From: a virus
Reading direction: 5' to 3' (one strand)
DNA: 31,018 bases
IMG/VR virus record: IMGVR_UViG_3300018078_000004
Span: 1 to 31,018 of that record
Part shown: one piece after another, positions 14,138 to 21,306 of the stretch
Numbering within the stretch: position 1 is the stretch's first letter
How the letters are laid out: every line of letters starts with the position of its first letter
Position numbers and translations under genes: made by a program
Notes under the pieces: model-generated
What the model saw: only the letters and a program-made list of their open reading frames with translations
What the model was told of the DNA's origin: nothing
The model's database searches: none

Positions 14138-14364
14138 CGGTTTTTGTCTCCGTATTCACACTGACAGGGCTCTAAGTGCATCGAACCATCAACTACCTTC
14201 CCGTCTTTGGTCACGACACAGTACGCCCAACCAGTACCACCACACCTATTGCACAGACTGTAGTCAATCTCCTTGGGGCGCTCAAGCAGGGATTTCGATA
14301 TCGAGGGTATCGACGATGGGGATCCTCTGAGCAGCGCTCTCTTCAATCTGGCGAATATGTGCAT
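14134..14364 (-). CDS. Small zinc-finger-like protein, start uncertain
   Basis: The C-terminal part carries CNRCGGTGWAYC and EPCQCEYG, which resemble the paired CxxCxGxG zinc motifs of DnaJ-type proteins. The frame starts at 14364, overlapping the previous gene by 83 bases; AGGGA lies before this ATG. A shorter product with a non-ATG start near 14280 is possible. Zinc binding is inferred from the cysteines, and the partner is unknown. Confidence 0.55.
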   Translation of the reverse strand: MHIFARLKRALLRGSPSSIPSISKSLLERPKEIDYSLCNRCGGTGWAYCVVTKDGKVVDGSMHLEPCQCEYGDKNR

Positions 14365-14491
14365 GGATTATATCCCTGATGATCTTGGCAGCACCTATGC
14401 GGGGCGGATAGAGCGCCTGCAGCTTGGCATAGTCGCCAGCATACAGGTTCAGGGTGTGTTTAGTGATATCACGATCTTCACGTCTGCGCAT
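14282..14491 (-). CDS. Ribbon-helix-helix-like protein
   Basis: A 69-residue protein: basic N-terminus (MRRREDRDI), a short strand KHTLNLYAGDY, then two helices (AKLQALYPPR and AAKIIRDIIHAHIRQIEE). This strand-helix-helix order fits ribbon-helix-helix DNA-binding proteins. The ATG lies inside the end of the preceding Arc-like gene (14-base overlap). Two successive ribbon-helix-helix genes suggest a small regulatory pair. Confidence 0.65.
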   Translation of the reverse strand: MRRREDRDITKHTLNLYAGDYAKLQALYPPRIGAAKIIRDIIHAHIRQIEESAAQRIPIVDTLDIEIPA

Positions 14492-14666
14492 TACTGTTCA
14501 CCTCGATACCCCACTCAATGAAGGTAAGAACCTGCTCATTGAGACTGTTGTTATCTTTCGTAGCGGCATCTCGAAGCTCCCGCATAGTAGCGTGCGGTAC
14601 ACGAAGAAGAAGGTAGTGGTTCTCCTTTCGATTTTGCTTATATCGAACGGTATTAGACTGTCTCAT
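14478..14666 (-). CDS. Arc-like ribbon-helix-helix protein
   Basis: A 62-residue protein with a basic start, a strand HYLLLRVPHATM and helices RELRDAATKDNNSLNEQVLTF, the layout of Arc/Mnt-type repressors. AAGG lies about 6 bases before ATG 14666. An in-frame ATG at 14690 is upstream but lies inside the previous gene. It probably binds DNA as a dimer or tetramer; its target operator is not known. It overlaps the next gene by 14 bases. Confidence 0.75.
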   Translation of the reverse strand: MRQSNTVRYKQNRKENHYLLLRVPHATMRELRDAATKDNNSLNEQVLTFIEWGIEVNSNAQT

Positions 14667-14880
14667 TCTTCGCCTTTTTATTCTTGACAAGCCATAGCTT
14701 CATAGGATCAAATGGAGAATTGCAAATACTGATCTGGTTGAGGTCGGGGTCTTTGGCCTCTTTCCGCGCGGTATAGAGTCGATTTCGCGCCCCCTCTACG
14801 TCCGAACATACAATGGCAATGCCATCGGGAGAGTGGAGCGCCCGATACCAATAGTTTAGGATAGGTTCCTTAACTAACAT
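14653..14880 (-). CDS. Small protein, paralogue of the gene at 17106-17423
   Basis: The 75-residue product shares a pattern with the larger protein at 17106-17423: A-x-x-SP-x-GI-x-I-x-C, then a Tyr/Arg-containing segment and an LWLVK/LILRI strand. ATG 14880 with GGAG 6 bases upstream is better than the frame GTG at 14892. The shared pattern suggests a phage family of small proteins of unknown role that occurs twice here. Nothing visible indicates an enzyme. Confidence 0.65.
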   Translation of the reverse strand: MLVKEPILNYWYRALHSPDGIAIVCSDVEGARNRLYTARKEAKDPDLNQISICNSPFDPMKLWLVKNKKAKNETV

Positions 14881-14909
14881 TGAGCGCTCCACTTACGCTT
14901 ACGCCACCC

Positions 14910-15416
14910 TTACAGCCCTAGCGACTCTAGCTTATCCACTAGCAGAGTCATATCCGCCTTGAACAGTACCGCCCCACCGTAAACTGTTTCATAAGTACTG
15001 ACTGACCAATATCGAGGCGCCCGCGGATCGTACTTGTCTAGATAATGCAAGCCCGACCAAACGTCTCCCATTCTGAATGCGTCGAGGGCAAGCATGCTAT
15101 CAGCAACCTTGCCGCCATATCTCTTCCTGACAGCACAGACATTCAAGAACTCGCCAGGATCGGTATTAAGGGACATAGCAAGTACGGCACCAGCAAAACA
15201 AGTCTGACACCGCCCGTCTCCGTAAGCCGCTGAGAGAGTAGGATCTAGCGAGGAACTAACGCGCCCGGCTGCATCGTGCCACACTTTCATATTGACTTTG
15301 TGATGAGGGCTCTGCTCGATCTTTTCCAGATCGGCAAGAGCAAGCCTGATCAGAGCAGAAGGTGTGTCTGGTAGTACTGACTCGACTTTGTATTCCTTAC
15401 TCGGATCGTATAGCAT
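14910..15416 (-). CDS. Conserved-looking phage protein of unknown function (168 residues)
   Basis: Starts at ATG 15416 with GGGAG 7 bases upstream, right after a terminator hairpin and T-run. The frame is open further upstream but that part has low-complexity Pro/Ser sequence. The protein has CQTCFAGAVLAMSLN and FLNVCAVRKRYGGKVADSM segments and a Trp/Tyr-rich C-terminal half (DVWSGLHYLDKYDPRAP). Cysteines could be structural. I do not recognise a function. Confidence 0.7.
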   Translation of the reverse strand: MLYDPSKEYKVESVLPDTPSALIRLALADLEKIEQSPHHKVNMKVWHDAAGRVSSSLDPTLSAAYGDGRCQTCFAGAVLAMSLNTDPGEFLNVCAVRKRYGGKVADSMLALDAFRMGDVWSGLHYLDKYDPRAPRYWSVSTYETVYGGAVLFKADMTLLVDKLESLGL

Positions 15417-15421
15417 CTTGG

Positions 15422-15521
15422 TTCTCCCGAAGCTGGAAAAAGTGGGAGCATTTGCGCTCCCCAAGTTCCAAGAAGGAGTGGGGGAAGGTGTCACGCTTCT
15501 TTGGCTCCTTCTTGGGGGCGT
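15422..15521 (-). terminator. Minus-strand terminator region with two hairpins
   Basis: On the minus strand the order after the 15522 gene is a perfect 11-bp inverted repeat (CCAAGAAGGAG at 15468-15478 and its complement at 15505-15515), then a GGGAGC/GCTCCC hairpin (15444-15461, loop 6) followed by ACTTTTT (15437-15443). The second is a good Rho-independent terminator. It matches the terminator near 22552-22580 in loop and tail. It should end most transcripts from the 16412 promoter, with downstream genes relying on read-through or a missed promoter. Confidence 0.75.
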
Positions 15522-16031
15522 TTACGCGCTGGCACCAAGCAGTTCGTTGACCGAAGCCATAGCCTCCTTCGCGGCTTCCTTCTCGGCCTCGACCTGGCGG
15601 CGCGCAGTCTGAATGATCTTGCCGTCGTCGCCCTGAGAGTCGAGAAGGCCCTTCGCAGCCTGAGAGATACGAGCTGCGGGCCAGTCGTCTTGATCGAGGT
15701 TCTTCTGCTTGATCGCGGTGCGAACCATCTCGCGAGCAATACCCATTGCGAGAGTCATCACCGGATCGCCTCGGAAGCCGCCGCCACCAGTGCGAACACC
15801 GAACTGGTAGTCATTAGCGTAGTCGTCGAGTTGCTGCTGGAGGGTCTCGTTCGGAACTCCAGCCTCTTGACCCTCTGAAACCTTCTTGGCGAAGTTGTTG
15901 CGAAGGTTCTCATGCAGGGTCTGGTTCAGCGCGCCCGCCTCGCCGTCGGTCAGTACGTGCCCGGCCGCATAGCGGATAGGGACTTTGAACGTCTGTCCCT
16001 GGATAGTAATCTGGTCGTAGCCATTCGCCAT
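15522..16031 (-). CDS. Abundant-type phage protein of unknown function (169 residues)
   Basis: Starts at ATG 16031 with GGAGG 5 bases upstream. The protein has a beta-rich start (QITIQGQTFKVPIRYAAGH), an Asn/Gln-rich middle (LNQTLHENLRNNFAKKV) and a helical Ala-rich end (QVEAEKEAAKEAMASVNE). It has its own consensus promoter upstream, interrupted by an HNH gene, and a terminator downstream, so it is probably made in quantity. Similar layouts occur in phage early proteins of unknown role. No enzyme motif was seen. Confidence 0.75.
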   Translation of the reverse strand: MANGYDQITIQGQTFKVPIRYAAGHVLTDGEAGALNQTLHENLRNNFAKKVSEGQEAGVPNETLQQQLDDYANDYQFGVRTGGGGFRGDPVMTLAMGIAREMVRTAIKQKNLDQDDWPAARISQAAKGLLDSQGDDGKIIQTARRQVEAEKEAAKEAMASVNELLGASA

Positions 16032-16033
16032 AG

Positions 16034-16372
16034 TTACCTCCATTGGTTGGTAAGAAACAGTGAGTAGTTAGCTTGTCTGCAGGCCTTGACATTCTGAGAG
16101 TGAGTTAGCTCTCGAAGGTTCTCTATTCTGTTGTCGCCTTTGTCTCCGTTGATGTGGTCTACCTCATACCCTTCTCTTGGCTCTCTCCCGTAGTAAAGAT
16201 ACCAGGCGAGTCGATGAGCCTGATATTGTCTCCCACCTATGGTAACACTGATGTAAACTCTATCTCCGGACCTTACTTTCTTCCCAACAGTTGTATGCTT
16301 CGTGAAGTATCCTGTTACTGGGTTATATGATAGAGTTTTTTGTAGCTCTTCCAGTGGAGGGTGTCTTTTCAT
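16034..16372 (-). CDS. HNH homing endonuclease 2
   Basis: A 112-residue HNH protein with LSYNPVTGYFTKH, QYQAHRLAWYLYYG and the HNH core YEVDHINGDKGDNRIENLRELTHSQNV. ATG 16372 is chosen because the promoter's -10 lies just upstream (16412-16417), which excludes the longer frame to 16441. AGGAG is present 10 bases before ATG. It sits between a strong promoter and the 15522 gene, and its last codons overlap that gene's GGAGG. It is probably a selfish homing gene using an existing promoter. Confidence 0.9.
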   Translation of the reverse strand: MKRHPPLEELQKTLSYNPVTGYFTKHTTVGKKVRSGDRVYISVTIGGRQYQAHRLAWYLYYGREPREGYEVDHINGDKGDNRIENLRELTHSQNVKACRQANYSLFLTNQWR

Positions 16373-16411
16373 TCGAGTCAGACTCCTACGGGTGTTCGAA
16401 CCATACGGGGG

Positions 16412-16441
16412 ATTATATGCATATTTCACTAGCCTTGTCAA
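16412..16441 (-). promoter_or_regulatory. Consensus sigma-70-type promoter (minus strand)
   Basis: Reading the minus strand, TTGACA (16436-16441) is separated by 18 bases from TATAAT (16412-16417). Both hexamers are perfect consensus. Transcription would begin near 16405 and run into the HNH gene at 16372 and then the 15522 gene. This is the strongest promoter match in the window. Confidence 0.85.
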
Positions 16442-16448
16442 GTAGATT

Positions 16449-16622
16449 TTACACAGCTTCGTTATTTATTTTTGAGTTCTCCGTCTGGAGGCGCTCGATC
16501 TCGGCGCGCAGCCGCTCGATTTCATTCAATAATGTGATGATCTCGTGCCGTGACAATATCGCATTGTCCTCGTGATCGGCATTGCGCCACATCTGCCATT
16601 TGTCGTAAACGCTCACGCTCAT
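16449..16622 (-). CDS. 57-residue coiled-coil protein
   Basis: MSVSVYDKWQMWRNADHED then a coiled coil (ITLLNEIERLRAEIERLQTEN). It is a shorter relative of the upstream coiled-coil protein: both contain the IERLRAE repeat. ATG overlaps the previous stop (ATGA) and the gene ends just upstream of the promoter at 16412. Function unknown; it could hetero-oligomerise with its neighbour. Confidence 0.65.
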   Translation of the reverse strand: MSVSVYDKWQMWRNADHEDNAILSRHEIITLLNEIERLRAEIERLQTENSKINNEAV

Positions 16623-17101
16623 TCCTTCCCTCCCTTTGCCTTTGCTCTGGCGGCGCGGGCTAACGCCACAACGTCATCACTGACCTTCGAACTCATTCGG
16701 TGCTCGGCTCGGTCAATGATGGCTGTGAGCGCCGCCAGCAGCTCGGCTTTGCTGACGCGTAGCTGCCCGATCTCGACCGCACGATCTCCAAGAATTTCGC
16801 GGACCTGTTCAAGCTCCGCGCGCAGCCGCTCGATCTCCTGCCGCTGGTCTTCGTTCTCGCGCCGCATGTCTCTATCAAGTTCCGAAATCTTGGCCATGCG
16901 CAGCCGCTCGATCTCGGCCTGTTGCTGGTTCCATCGCTCTGACAGAGTGGACGCTCCAGCTTCGGTGAGCCTCCGTTTCAGCCGCTCGTTCTCGGCCTCC
17001 AGATGCCTGATCGTATCAATGCTGATCCGGTGCGCACCGACGTGGTTACGCTTTAGCCGCTCGTTTTCTTCGGAGAGGGCGGCGCATTTATCGCACTTCA
17101 T
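16619..17101 (-). CDS. Coiled-coil protein with N-terminal CxxC
   Basis: A 160-residue protein starting MKCDKCAALSEENERLKRN, followed by long heptads (EAENERLKRRL, IERLRMAKISEL, QEIERLRAELEQV) and an Ala/Arg-rich basic end (LARAARAKAKGGKE). The repeated Glu-Arg-Leu-x-Arg pattern shows internal repeats. The CxxC pair could bind metal in an oligomer. It is followed by a second small coiled-coil gene with similar repeats. No family assigned. Confidence 0.7.
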   Translation of the reverse strand: MKCDKCAALSEENERLKRNHVGAHRISIDTIRHLEAENERLKRRLTEAGASTLSERWNQQQAEIERLRMAKISELDRDMRRENEDQRQEIERLRAELEQVREILGDRAVEIGQLRVSKAELLAALTAIIDRAEHRMSSKVSDDVVALARAARAKAKGGKE

Positions 17102-17105
17102 GGCT

Positions 17106-17423
17106 TCACTCTATCTCCTCTATGTTCATATCAGCAACCGAGCGGGGCTCTATGTAGAGTGTTGTTTCCTCTTCGCTTCCCTTGGAGGGAATGCGCAGGA
17201 TTAACCTATCGTAGGCCGAGCGGTTCCACATCTGATGGTCTGGTGGATAAGTTCGTTTGTTCTCCTCTCGATCCATCTTACGATAGTAGTTGAAGCGCGA
17301 CCGCAGCACGACCGCTGCACCGTAGCTCTCACAGGATATGCGAATGCCCTTTGGAGAGTTGACAGCGCGGTCGAATGCCTCGCGAATATCGTCGAACGCC
17401 AAGGGCGAGCGATTGAAGCTCAT
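17106..17423 (-). CDS. Small protein, paralogue of the gene at 14653-14880
   Basis: A 105-residue protein with FDRAVNSPKGIRISCESYGA, a Tyr/Arg-rich helix (LRSRFNYYRKMDREENKRTY) and a C-terminal strand LILRIPSKGSEEE. Shares the SP-x-GI-x-I-x-C pattern with the gene at 14653. GGAGG lies 8 bases before the ATG, and it starts directly after the helicase stop. Probably a conserved phage accessory protein of unknown role. Confidence 0.7.
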   Translation of the reverse strand: MSFNRSPLAFDDIREAFDRAVNSPKGIRISCESYGAAVVLRSRFNYYRKMDREENKRTYPPDHQMWNRSAYDRLILRIPSKGSEEETTLYIEPRSVADMNIEEIE

Positions 17424-18917
17424 TCACAGGTCCTCCATGAGTCCATCAAGCCGGACAAAGAACAGTGACTCTTTCGCCCGTGTCTCTATGACGTAACGGA
17501 CATTAAACTCTTGCTGGAGCGCTTCCCCCTCTTTGGACCACGGGCTCGGAATTCTATGGGGGTCCAGGTGATAGACAGTTTGCCATTCAAGCCCTTTAGC
17601 CTTATGTCCCGATAGCAGCTGTATTGGACCTTTGGACGAAAAAAGGCGCTCGCAGTAAGCAATAGCCGCTCCGAGAGTAGGTCCGAATTCAGCGAAAACA
17701 CGTAGGCACTCAGCTTTATCCGCCACGGTTCCTGGGTTACGCGCCTTGCGGAGTTTGTCCGCCTCCCAGACATTGATCGCCTCATAGACCTTCTCCTGCG
17801 GAAGTTGCATATCGTCGCTCAGTTTCTTAAGAGCCCGCACAAGCTGAGGACCAAGGTCAGTGCCAACAAGGTGGACACCTCTTCCGGCCCTAAGAAGTGC
17901 GAGAGCGCAGCTAAGTAGAGGAGCATTGTTGCGACAGATAATAGCGCTATTGTCTGGTATGTCATTGGCCTTCCACTCCTCTAGAGTTGTGACCTGACCC
18001 TCCTTGGCCCACTCGGGCCAGCGCATATGAGGGACACGCTTGTGAGCGTTGCGGACCACGGAACGTGGACAGCGGAATGAGACGCTGAGCGTCATCTCGT
18101 GCATCGAGAAACGCTCGCGGAGATAACCCATCGACCTCGTGTCCGCGCCCCGGAAAGCATAGATGCTCTGCCAGGGATCACCGACTGCACCGAGCCAGGT
18201 GCTCGGCCCAACGAGCTTATCGAGCATGGCGTGGTTCAGCGGGCTGAAGTCCTGCACCTCGTCAGCCATGACGCGACGGTGCTGAGGAAACGATCCGCCG
18301 AAGAGTGTAGACATATAGATCTGGTCGTCGAAGTCAATCAATCCACCGTAGGACTGCCTGATCCCCGCCGCGAGCACATTGTTGATTATCTCGCAGAACC
18401 AGTCATCGGGCTCCTCTTCGAGCCCACCGAAGAACTCTTCGTTAGTCAGGATGGACTTGCCCTGAACTGAGTTCGGCGGCACGTAGCCTGAGAGCTTCGC
18501 GCGCGCAACAGTTTTGATGATGTCTCCCATGATCTCATAGGAGGCCTCACGATCGCGCTTTGGCAGGCGGTCGATAGCCTCTTTGACGAGGTTATAGTTC
18601 TTTTTGGTGTCGAGCACGAGGCGTTTGCCAACTGCGGCACCCCAAACCCTGTGCCCGATCGAGTTCATAGTGGCGCACCTAACGTGACCGGGCAAGACCT
18701 TGCCCATCTCTTCGGCAATGCGCTTGTTGAACGCCAACGAGACAGTAGGCTCGATCGGCAGATACTTGCACAGGAACCGCAAGGTGCTGGTCTTGGCCGC
18801 GCCCGCTAGAGCACTGATCAGTAGGTTCTGACTGTTCCCGAGCGCGAAGTCTATGATTGCGGTCTGTTCCTCGGTGGCCTCAAGGACCTTGCCGTCTGTT
18901 TCGAGTGTATAGGTCAT
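17424..18917 (-). CDS. UvrD/PcrA-like superfamily I helicase
   Basis: A 497-residue helicase. Visible motifs: LISALAGAAKTSTL (33-46), the Walker A region with Ala where Gly normally precedes the Lys; RVMADEVQDFSP (motif II, Asp218-Glu219); LGAVGDPWQSIYAFRGAD (motif III, 241-258); LSVSFRCP (motif IV); LLSGHKAKGLEW (motif V) and VRYVIETRAKESL (motif VI). It translocates along ssDNA and unwinds DNA during replication or repair. Its ATG overlaps the upstream stop (ATGA). It is shorter than bacterial UvrD, with reduced accessory domains. AGAAKT may be a family variant; activity would depend on the flanking residues. Confidence 0.9.
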   Translation of the reverse strand: MTYTLETDGKVLEATEEQTAIIDFALGNSQNLLISALAGAAKTSTLRFLCKYLPIEPTVSLAFNKRIAEEMGKVLPGHVRCATMNSIGHRVWGAAVGKRLVLDTKKNYNLVKEAIDRLPKRDREASYEIMGDIIKTVARAKLSGYVPPNSVQGKSILTNEEFFGGLEEEPDDWFCEIINNVLAAGIRQSYGGLIDFDDQIYMSTLFGGSFPQHRRVMADEVQDFSPLNHAMLDKLVGPSTWLGAVGDPWQSIYAFRGADTRSMGYLRERFSMHEMTLSVSFRCPRSVVRNAHKRVPHMRWPEWAKEGQVTTLEEWKANDIPDNSAIICRNNAPLLSCALALLRAGRGVHLVGTDLGPQLVRALKKLSDDMQLPQEKVYEAINVWEADKLRKARNPGTVADKAECLRVFAEFGPTLGAAIAYCERLFSSKGPIQLLSGHKAKGLEWQTVYHLDPHRIPSPWSKEGEALQQEFNVRYVIETRAKESLFFVRLDGLMEDL

Positions 18918-19246
18918 GACCCCTCCTCGATATCGTCTATTAGTTCCATGAGATTGGCAAACCTCAGTTGTAATTTCTCTGTGTGCTCAATAAGTTTTAG
19001 TATAGCTACAGAGAGAGCCGGCCGAAGTAGTTGATCCTCTTGCACCTCGAACACTTTATCGAGTATGCCGATCGTGAAAACATAGCTACTGAGCTTCATC
19101 CCAGCATCCAGCATGTCACCGAACTTATCTCTAGGTAGTGCTCTCGCTATTATCAGGGCCATGTAGACAGAGACCTGGATTTGTTTGGCTGGACCGAGTG
19201 CCTCGAAGCGAGACTTGAACTGTTGAAAGTTTTCATCCGTTTCCAT
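18914..19246 (-). CDS. Helical protein of unknown function (110 residues)
   Basis: Sequence is helical throughout (QFKSRFEALGPAKQIQVSVY, LSSYVFTIGILDKVFEVQED, RFANLMELIDDIEEGS) with an amphipathic pattern and no membrane segment. ATG 19246 with AAGGAGTCAGTG upstream is preferred over GTG 19249. It precedes the helicase with an ATGA overlap. A helicase-associated role is possible from position only. Confidence 0.65.
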   Translation of the reverse strand: METDENFQQFKSRFEALGPAKQIQVSVYMALIIARALPRDKFGDMLDAGMKLSSYVFTIGILDKVFEVQEDQLLRPALSVAILKLIEHTEKLQLRFANLMELIDDIEEGS

Positions 19247-19505
19247 CACTGACTCCTTTCAGGCCAAGAACTGTGTCTATAGCGGAGGCGAACTCCTCGG
19301 CCTGAGATTTGGTAAGGCCGAGTACATCGAGGTCGAGAAGGGGGCGCGCTCGCGCACGCGCCCACTCGATGTCGATCTGGTGGCGAGTATCGTAGAGCAA
19401 CTGCGAGGCTTCGCCAAGGGCTTTGTCTAGAGCGAGTGTGTCGGGGCTGTACTCGAGCCCCGACACGTACAGTTTGAATTTGTCGAAGGCCTCGCGAGTG
19501 TTCAT
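19233..19505 (-). CDS. Helical protein of unknown function (90 residues)
   Basis: A 90-residue protein with LALDKALGEASQLLYDTRHQ, a short Arg-rich stretch (WARARARPLLDLD) and a C-terminal helix AEEFASAIDTVLGLK. It overlaps the following gene by 14 bases. No motif or family is recognised. It is part of the coupled small-gene run upstream of the helicase. Confidence 0.6.
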   Translation of the reverse strand: MNTREAFDKFKLYVSGLEYSPDTLALDKALGEASQLLYDTRHQIDIEWARARARPLLDLDVLGLTKSQAEEFASAIDTVLGLKGVSDGNG

Positions 19506-19509
19506 CTCA

Positions 19510-19593
19510 TCACCAGATAAGTGCCGCCACTACGCAGGCCACAGAGGCTGCAAGCAGAGCGAGCACGACTAGATAGGGAATGTTAACGTCCAT
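19510..19593 (-). CDS. 27-residue membrane peptide
   Basis: A micro-gene encoding MDVNIPYLVVLALLAASVAC, then more hydrophobic residues and a terminal Trp. Its ATG shares a base with the stop of the deoxyribosyltransferase-like gene (TGATG). It ends 4 bases before the next gene. Single-pass membrane topology is clear; function unknown. Confidence 0.6.
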   Translation of the reverse strand: MDVNIPYLVVLALLAASVACVVAALIW

Positions 19594-20030
19594 CACTCGT
19601 CCCACTTAAAGACGTATGCCAAGACTCCTGGCATTGACTCGTCCATCGGCTCTATGATACCGGCCTTGAGCAGGTCTTCAACCTCTGGCGGAGGTACGAT
19701 ACCCGATCGGTACGGTGTAAACCTGCGCACCTCGGTCGGGCGCTTGAGCAATCTCGCCATCTTGAGTGCCTTGAGCATTCCGGGAGACCAACCGAGATCT
19801 ACGTAAAAGACTATTTTGTCTGCGGCGTACATCCACTCGTATCCAGCTTGGATACCGCGCTCGCGCTCGGCTGGGATCGAGTCATCGAGGACATCCGGCT
19901 GAGTGTACAACAGATGGCTTGCCAGAGGCGCCTCACCTCTATCGAGACAATGCCGAAGGCACCGCCGAGCGTAGGCGGTGTTGCGCTCGATGTCGCCTGC
20001 GTAGGGCGACTCGACTATAACGAGGTTCAT
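19593..20030 (-). CDS. Nucleoside deoxyribosyltransferase-like protein (DUF7768/DUF4406 type)
   Basis: A 145-residue protein with the usual landmarks of this family: ESPYAGDIERNTAYAR, GEAPLASHLLYTQPDVL, RERGIQAGYEWMYAAD, and VFYVDLGWSPGMLKAL. The fold is related to nucleoside 2-deoxyribosyltransferases and is common in phages, probably acting on nucleotides or as a degenerate binding domain. The conserved Ser/Tyr/Asp residues are kept, but the reaction is not known. ATG overlaps the previous stop (ATGA). Confidence 0.8.
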   Translation of the reverse strand: MNLVIVESPYAGDIERNTAYARRCLRHCLDRGEAPLASHLLYTQPDVLDDSIPAERERGIQAGYEWMYAADKIVFYVDLGWSPGMLKALKMARLLKRPTEVRRFTPYRSGIVPPPEVEDLLKAGIIEPMDESMPGVLAYVFKWDE

Positions 20031-20221
20031 GATGCCACCTCCGCGGTAGCGTTCACAGAGTCAGCAAAGCGCTTGGCGATAAGATCGTTCTGAAAGAAGA
20101 CAGCAAGCTCGAAATCGCGGCCACGGCCGTCTACGAAAGTGAGATCAACCCAGCTAGATCGCTCGCCCGCGGTATGGACGGCGCGAACGGCCTTGCAGTT
20201 GTGAATGGTTATGCTTAGCAT
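20027..20221 (-). CDS. 64-residue protein of unknown function
   Basis: A beta-then-helix protein: MLSITIHNCKAVRAVHTAG, SWVDLTFVDGRGRDFELAVF and FQNDLIAKRFADSVNATAEV. Its ATG shares a base with the upstream stop (TAATG), with AAGGAGTCAG 4 bases before. Its stop overlaps the next ATG. No family is recognised. Confidence 0.6.
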   Translation of the reverse strand: MLSITIHNCKAVRAVHTAGERSSWVDLTFVDGRGRDFELAVFFQNDLIAKRFADSVNATAEVAS

Positions 20222-20466
20222 TAGTCTGACTCCTTGTTAATACGAAACCAGCGGTCGATCTCGCCGTTGTTGAAGTGCTCCGAGCGAACGCGCATAGTGT
20301 CGCGCAGCCGGAACTTGATAGGGATCTCGAAGCGCGAGGAGTCGCGCTTCCACATCTGTGTTCTGCCGTTGCGGCGGCAGTTGTACCACTTTGTGCCCTC
20401 GCGATAGACGATGGCAGTTTGTAACTGGCCAGCGTCGAGCGCGGCCTCGAATGCACTCCGGGTCAT
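20221..20466 (-). CDS. 81-residue protein of unknown function
   Basis: An Arg/Trp-rich protein with TAIVYREGTKWYNCRRNGRT, QMWKRDSSRFEIPIKFRLRD and a C-terminal DRWFRINKESD. The balance of basic and aromatic residues would suit a nucleic-acid-binding beta-sheet, but no family is recognised. ATG overlaps the preceding stop (ATGA) and GGAG lies 5 bases upstream. Confidence 0.6.
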   Translation of the reverse strand: MTRSAFEAALDAGQLQTAIVYREGTKWYNCRRNGRTQMWKRDSSRFEIPIKFRLRDTMRVRSEHFNNGEIDRWFRINKESD

Positions 20467-20789
20467 TTGATCTCCTCAATGTCGAGAGAGTTCTGATGGG
20501 GCCTATTGGCCGCCATCAGTTCGTCCATTCTGGCTCTGGCGTGGGCCTCAGTGCGATAGTAGCCACGCACGATCTCGAAGTCGCGAGAAGTCTCGATCAC
20601 GAGCCACTGGTCGCCGATCCGGCCACGGGAAGCTTCCGCCATCGCACAGAAAACGGCTTTTACAGCCACGCGAAGCGACTCAATAGGCTCGTTGTCGAGG
20701 CCATAGCCGCGACGCTGTAGCGCCTCGACCCCAGCGTCGATCATCTCGGTGGTCAACTCGTGCGGACCCACCACGGAGAGTTTAGCCAT
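20463..20789 (-). CDS. Small protein of unknown function (108 residues)
   Basis: Starts at ATG 20789 with AAGGGG upstream. Contains LTTEMIDAGVEALQRRGYGL, AVKAVFCAMAEASRGRIGDQ and FEIVRGYYRTEAHARARMDE, suggesting a small alpha-beta fold. No enzyme motif was identified. The start lies inside the end of the upstream gene (8-base overlap). Confidence 0.6.
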   Translation of the reverse strand: MAKLSVVGPHELTTEMIDAGVEALQRRGYGLDNEPIESLRVAVKAVFCAMAEASRGRIGDQWLVIETSRDFEIVRGYYRTEAHARARMDELMAANRPHQNSLDIEEIK

Positions 20790-20991
20790 TTTTGAACCCC
20801 TTAAAGAAGTTCGAGCCACAGTGGATCAGGAACATTCCTCCCTTGTCCGCCATCTCGAACGCGCAGTACATATAGCCATCAGAGTCGTGGATGATGGCTG
20901 CGACTTCACCCTCGAGAGTGCCTTCGGTGCTGTCCCGGTCGAAGAACTTTGGGCTGATCAAGACCTGAGATGGTAAGCTATACGTTGACAT
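20782..20991 (-). CDS. 69-residue protein of unknown function
   Basis: Start ATG 20991 with AGGAGG at 6-base spacing. The protein is beta-rich (VLISPKFFDRDSTEGTLEGE, MFLIHCGSNFFKGFKNG) with no membrane helix. It overlaps the end of the next upstream gene by 14 bases. No family is recognised. Confidence 0.6.
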   Translation of the reverse strand: MSTYSLPSQVLISPKFFDRDSTEGTLEGEVAAIIHDSDGYMYCAFEMADKGGMFLIHCGSNFFKGFKNG

Positions 20992-21175
20992 CGCTGACCT
21001 CCTCGACGAGTATTCGATTGATGTTAGTGATGCCATAGCCGTCGGCCCACTGAACTCGAACTTCGCCCGCGCGAGTGTACTCGCTGGGCTCGAGTACGCG
21101 CCCGCGGACCTGATTGGCGCCGAGGCGCAAGCGATACTCGAAGAGCACCTTGGTGCCGGGGACGAGGGTTTTCAT
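20978..21175 (-). CDS. Small SH3/KOW-like beta-barrel protein
   Basis: A 65-residue protein: LVPGTKVLFEYRLRLG, VRGRVLEPSEYTRAGEVRVQ and WADGYGITNINRILVEEV. The strand-turn-strand spacing resembles an SH3/Tudor-like barrel, common in small phage and ribosomal proteins. GGAGTCAG precedes the ATG at 21175. An ATG at 21187 (TAATG overlap) would add four residues but has no Shine-Dalgarno. Binding partner unknown. Confidence 0.55.
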   Translation of the reverse strand: MKTLVPGTKVLFEYRLRLGANQVRGRVLEPSEYTRAGEVRVQWADGYGITNINRILVEEVSDVNV

Positions 21176-21186
21176 TGCTGACTCCA

Positions 21187-21306
21187 TTAGTCGTAGCGAT
21201 CAAAGTCGCGGTAGATCTGTCGCTTGGTGAGATGCACGAGAATACCGAGGACTATGAGACACAGTAGCCAGGCCGCTATGCCGAGCGCGACGACTATGCC
21301 AGACAT
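21187..21306 (-). CDS. 39-residue membrane peptide
   Basis: MSGIVVALGIAAWLLCLIVL followed by a basic/aromatic tail (HLTKRQIYRDFDRYD). Its ATG shares a base with the upstream stop (TGATG), so translation is likely coupled. One clear membrane helix with a positive cytoplasmic side. No function is known. Confidence 0.65.
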   Translation of the reverse strand: MSGIVVALGIAAWLLCLIVLGILVHLTKRQIYRDFDRYD

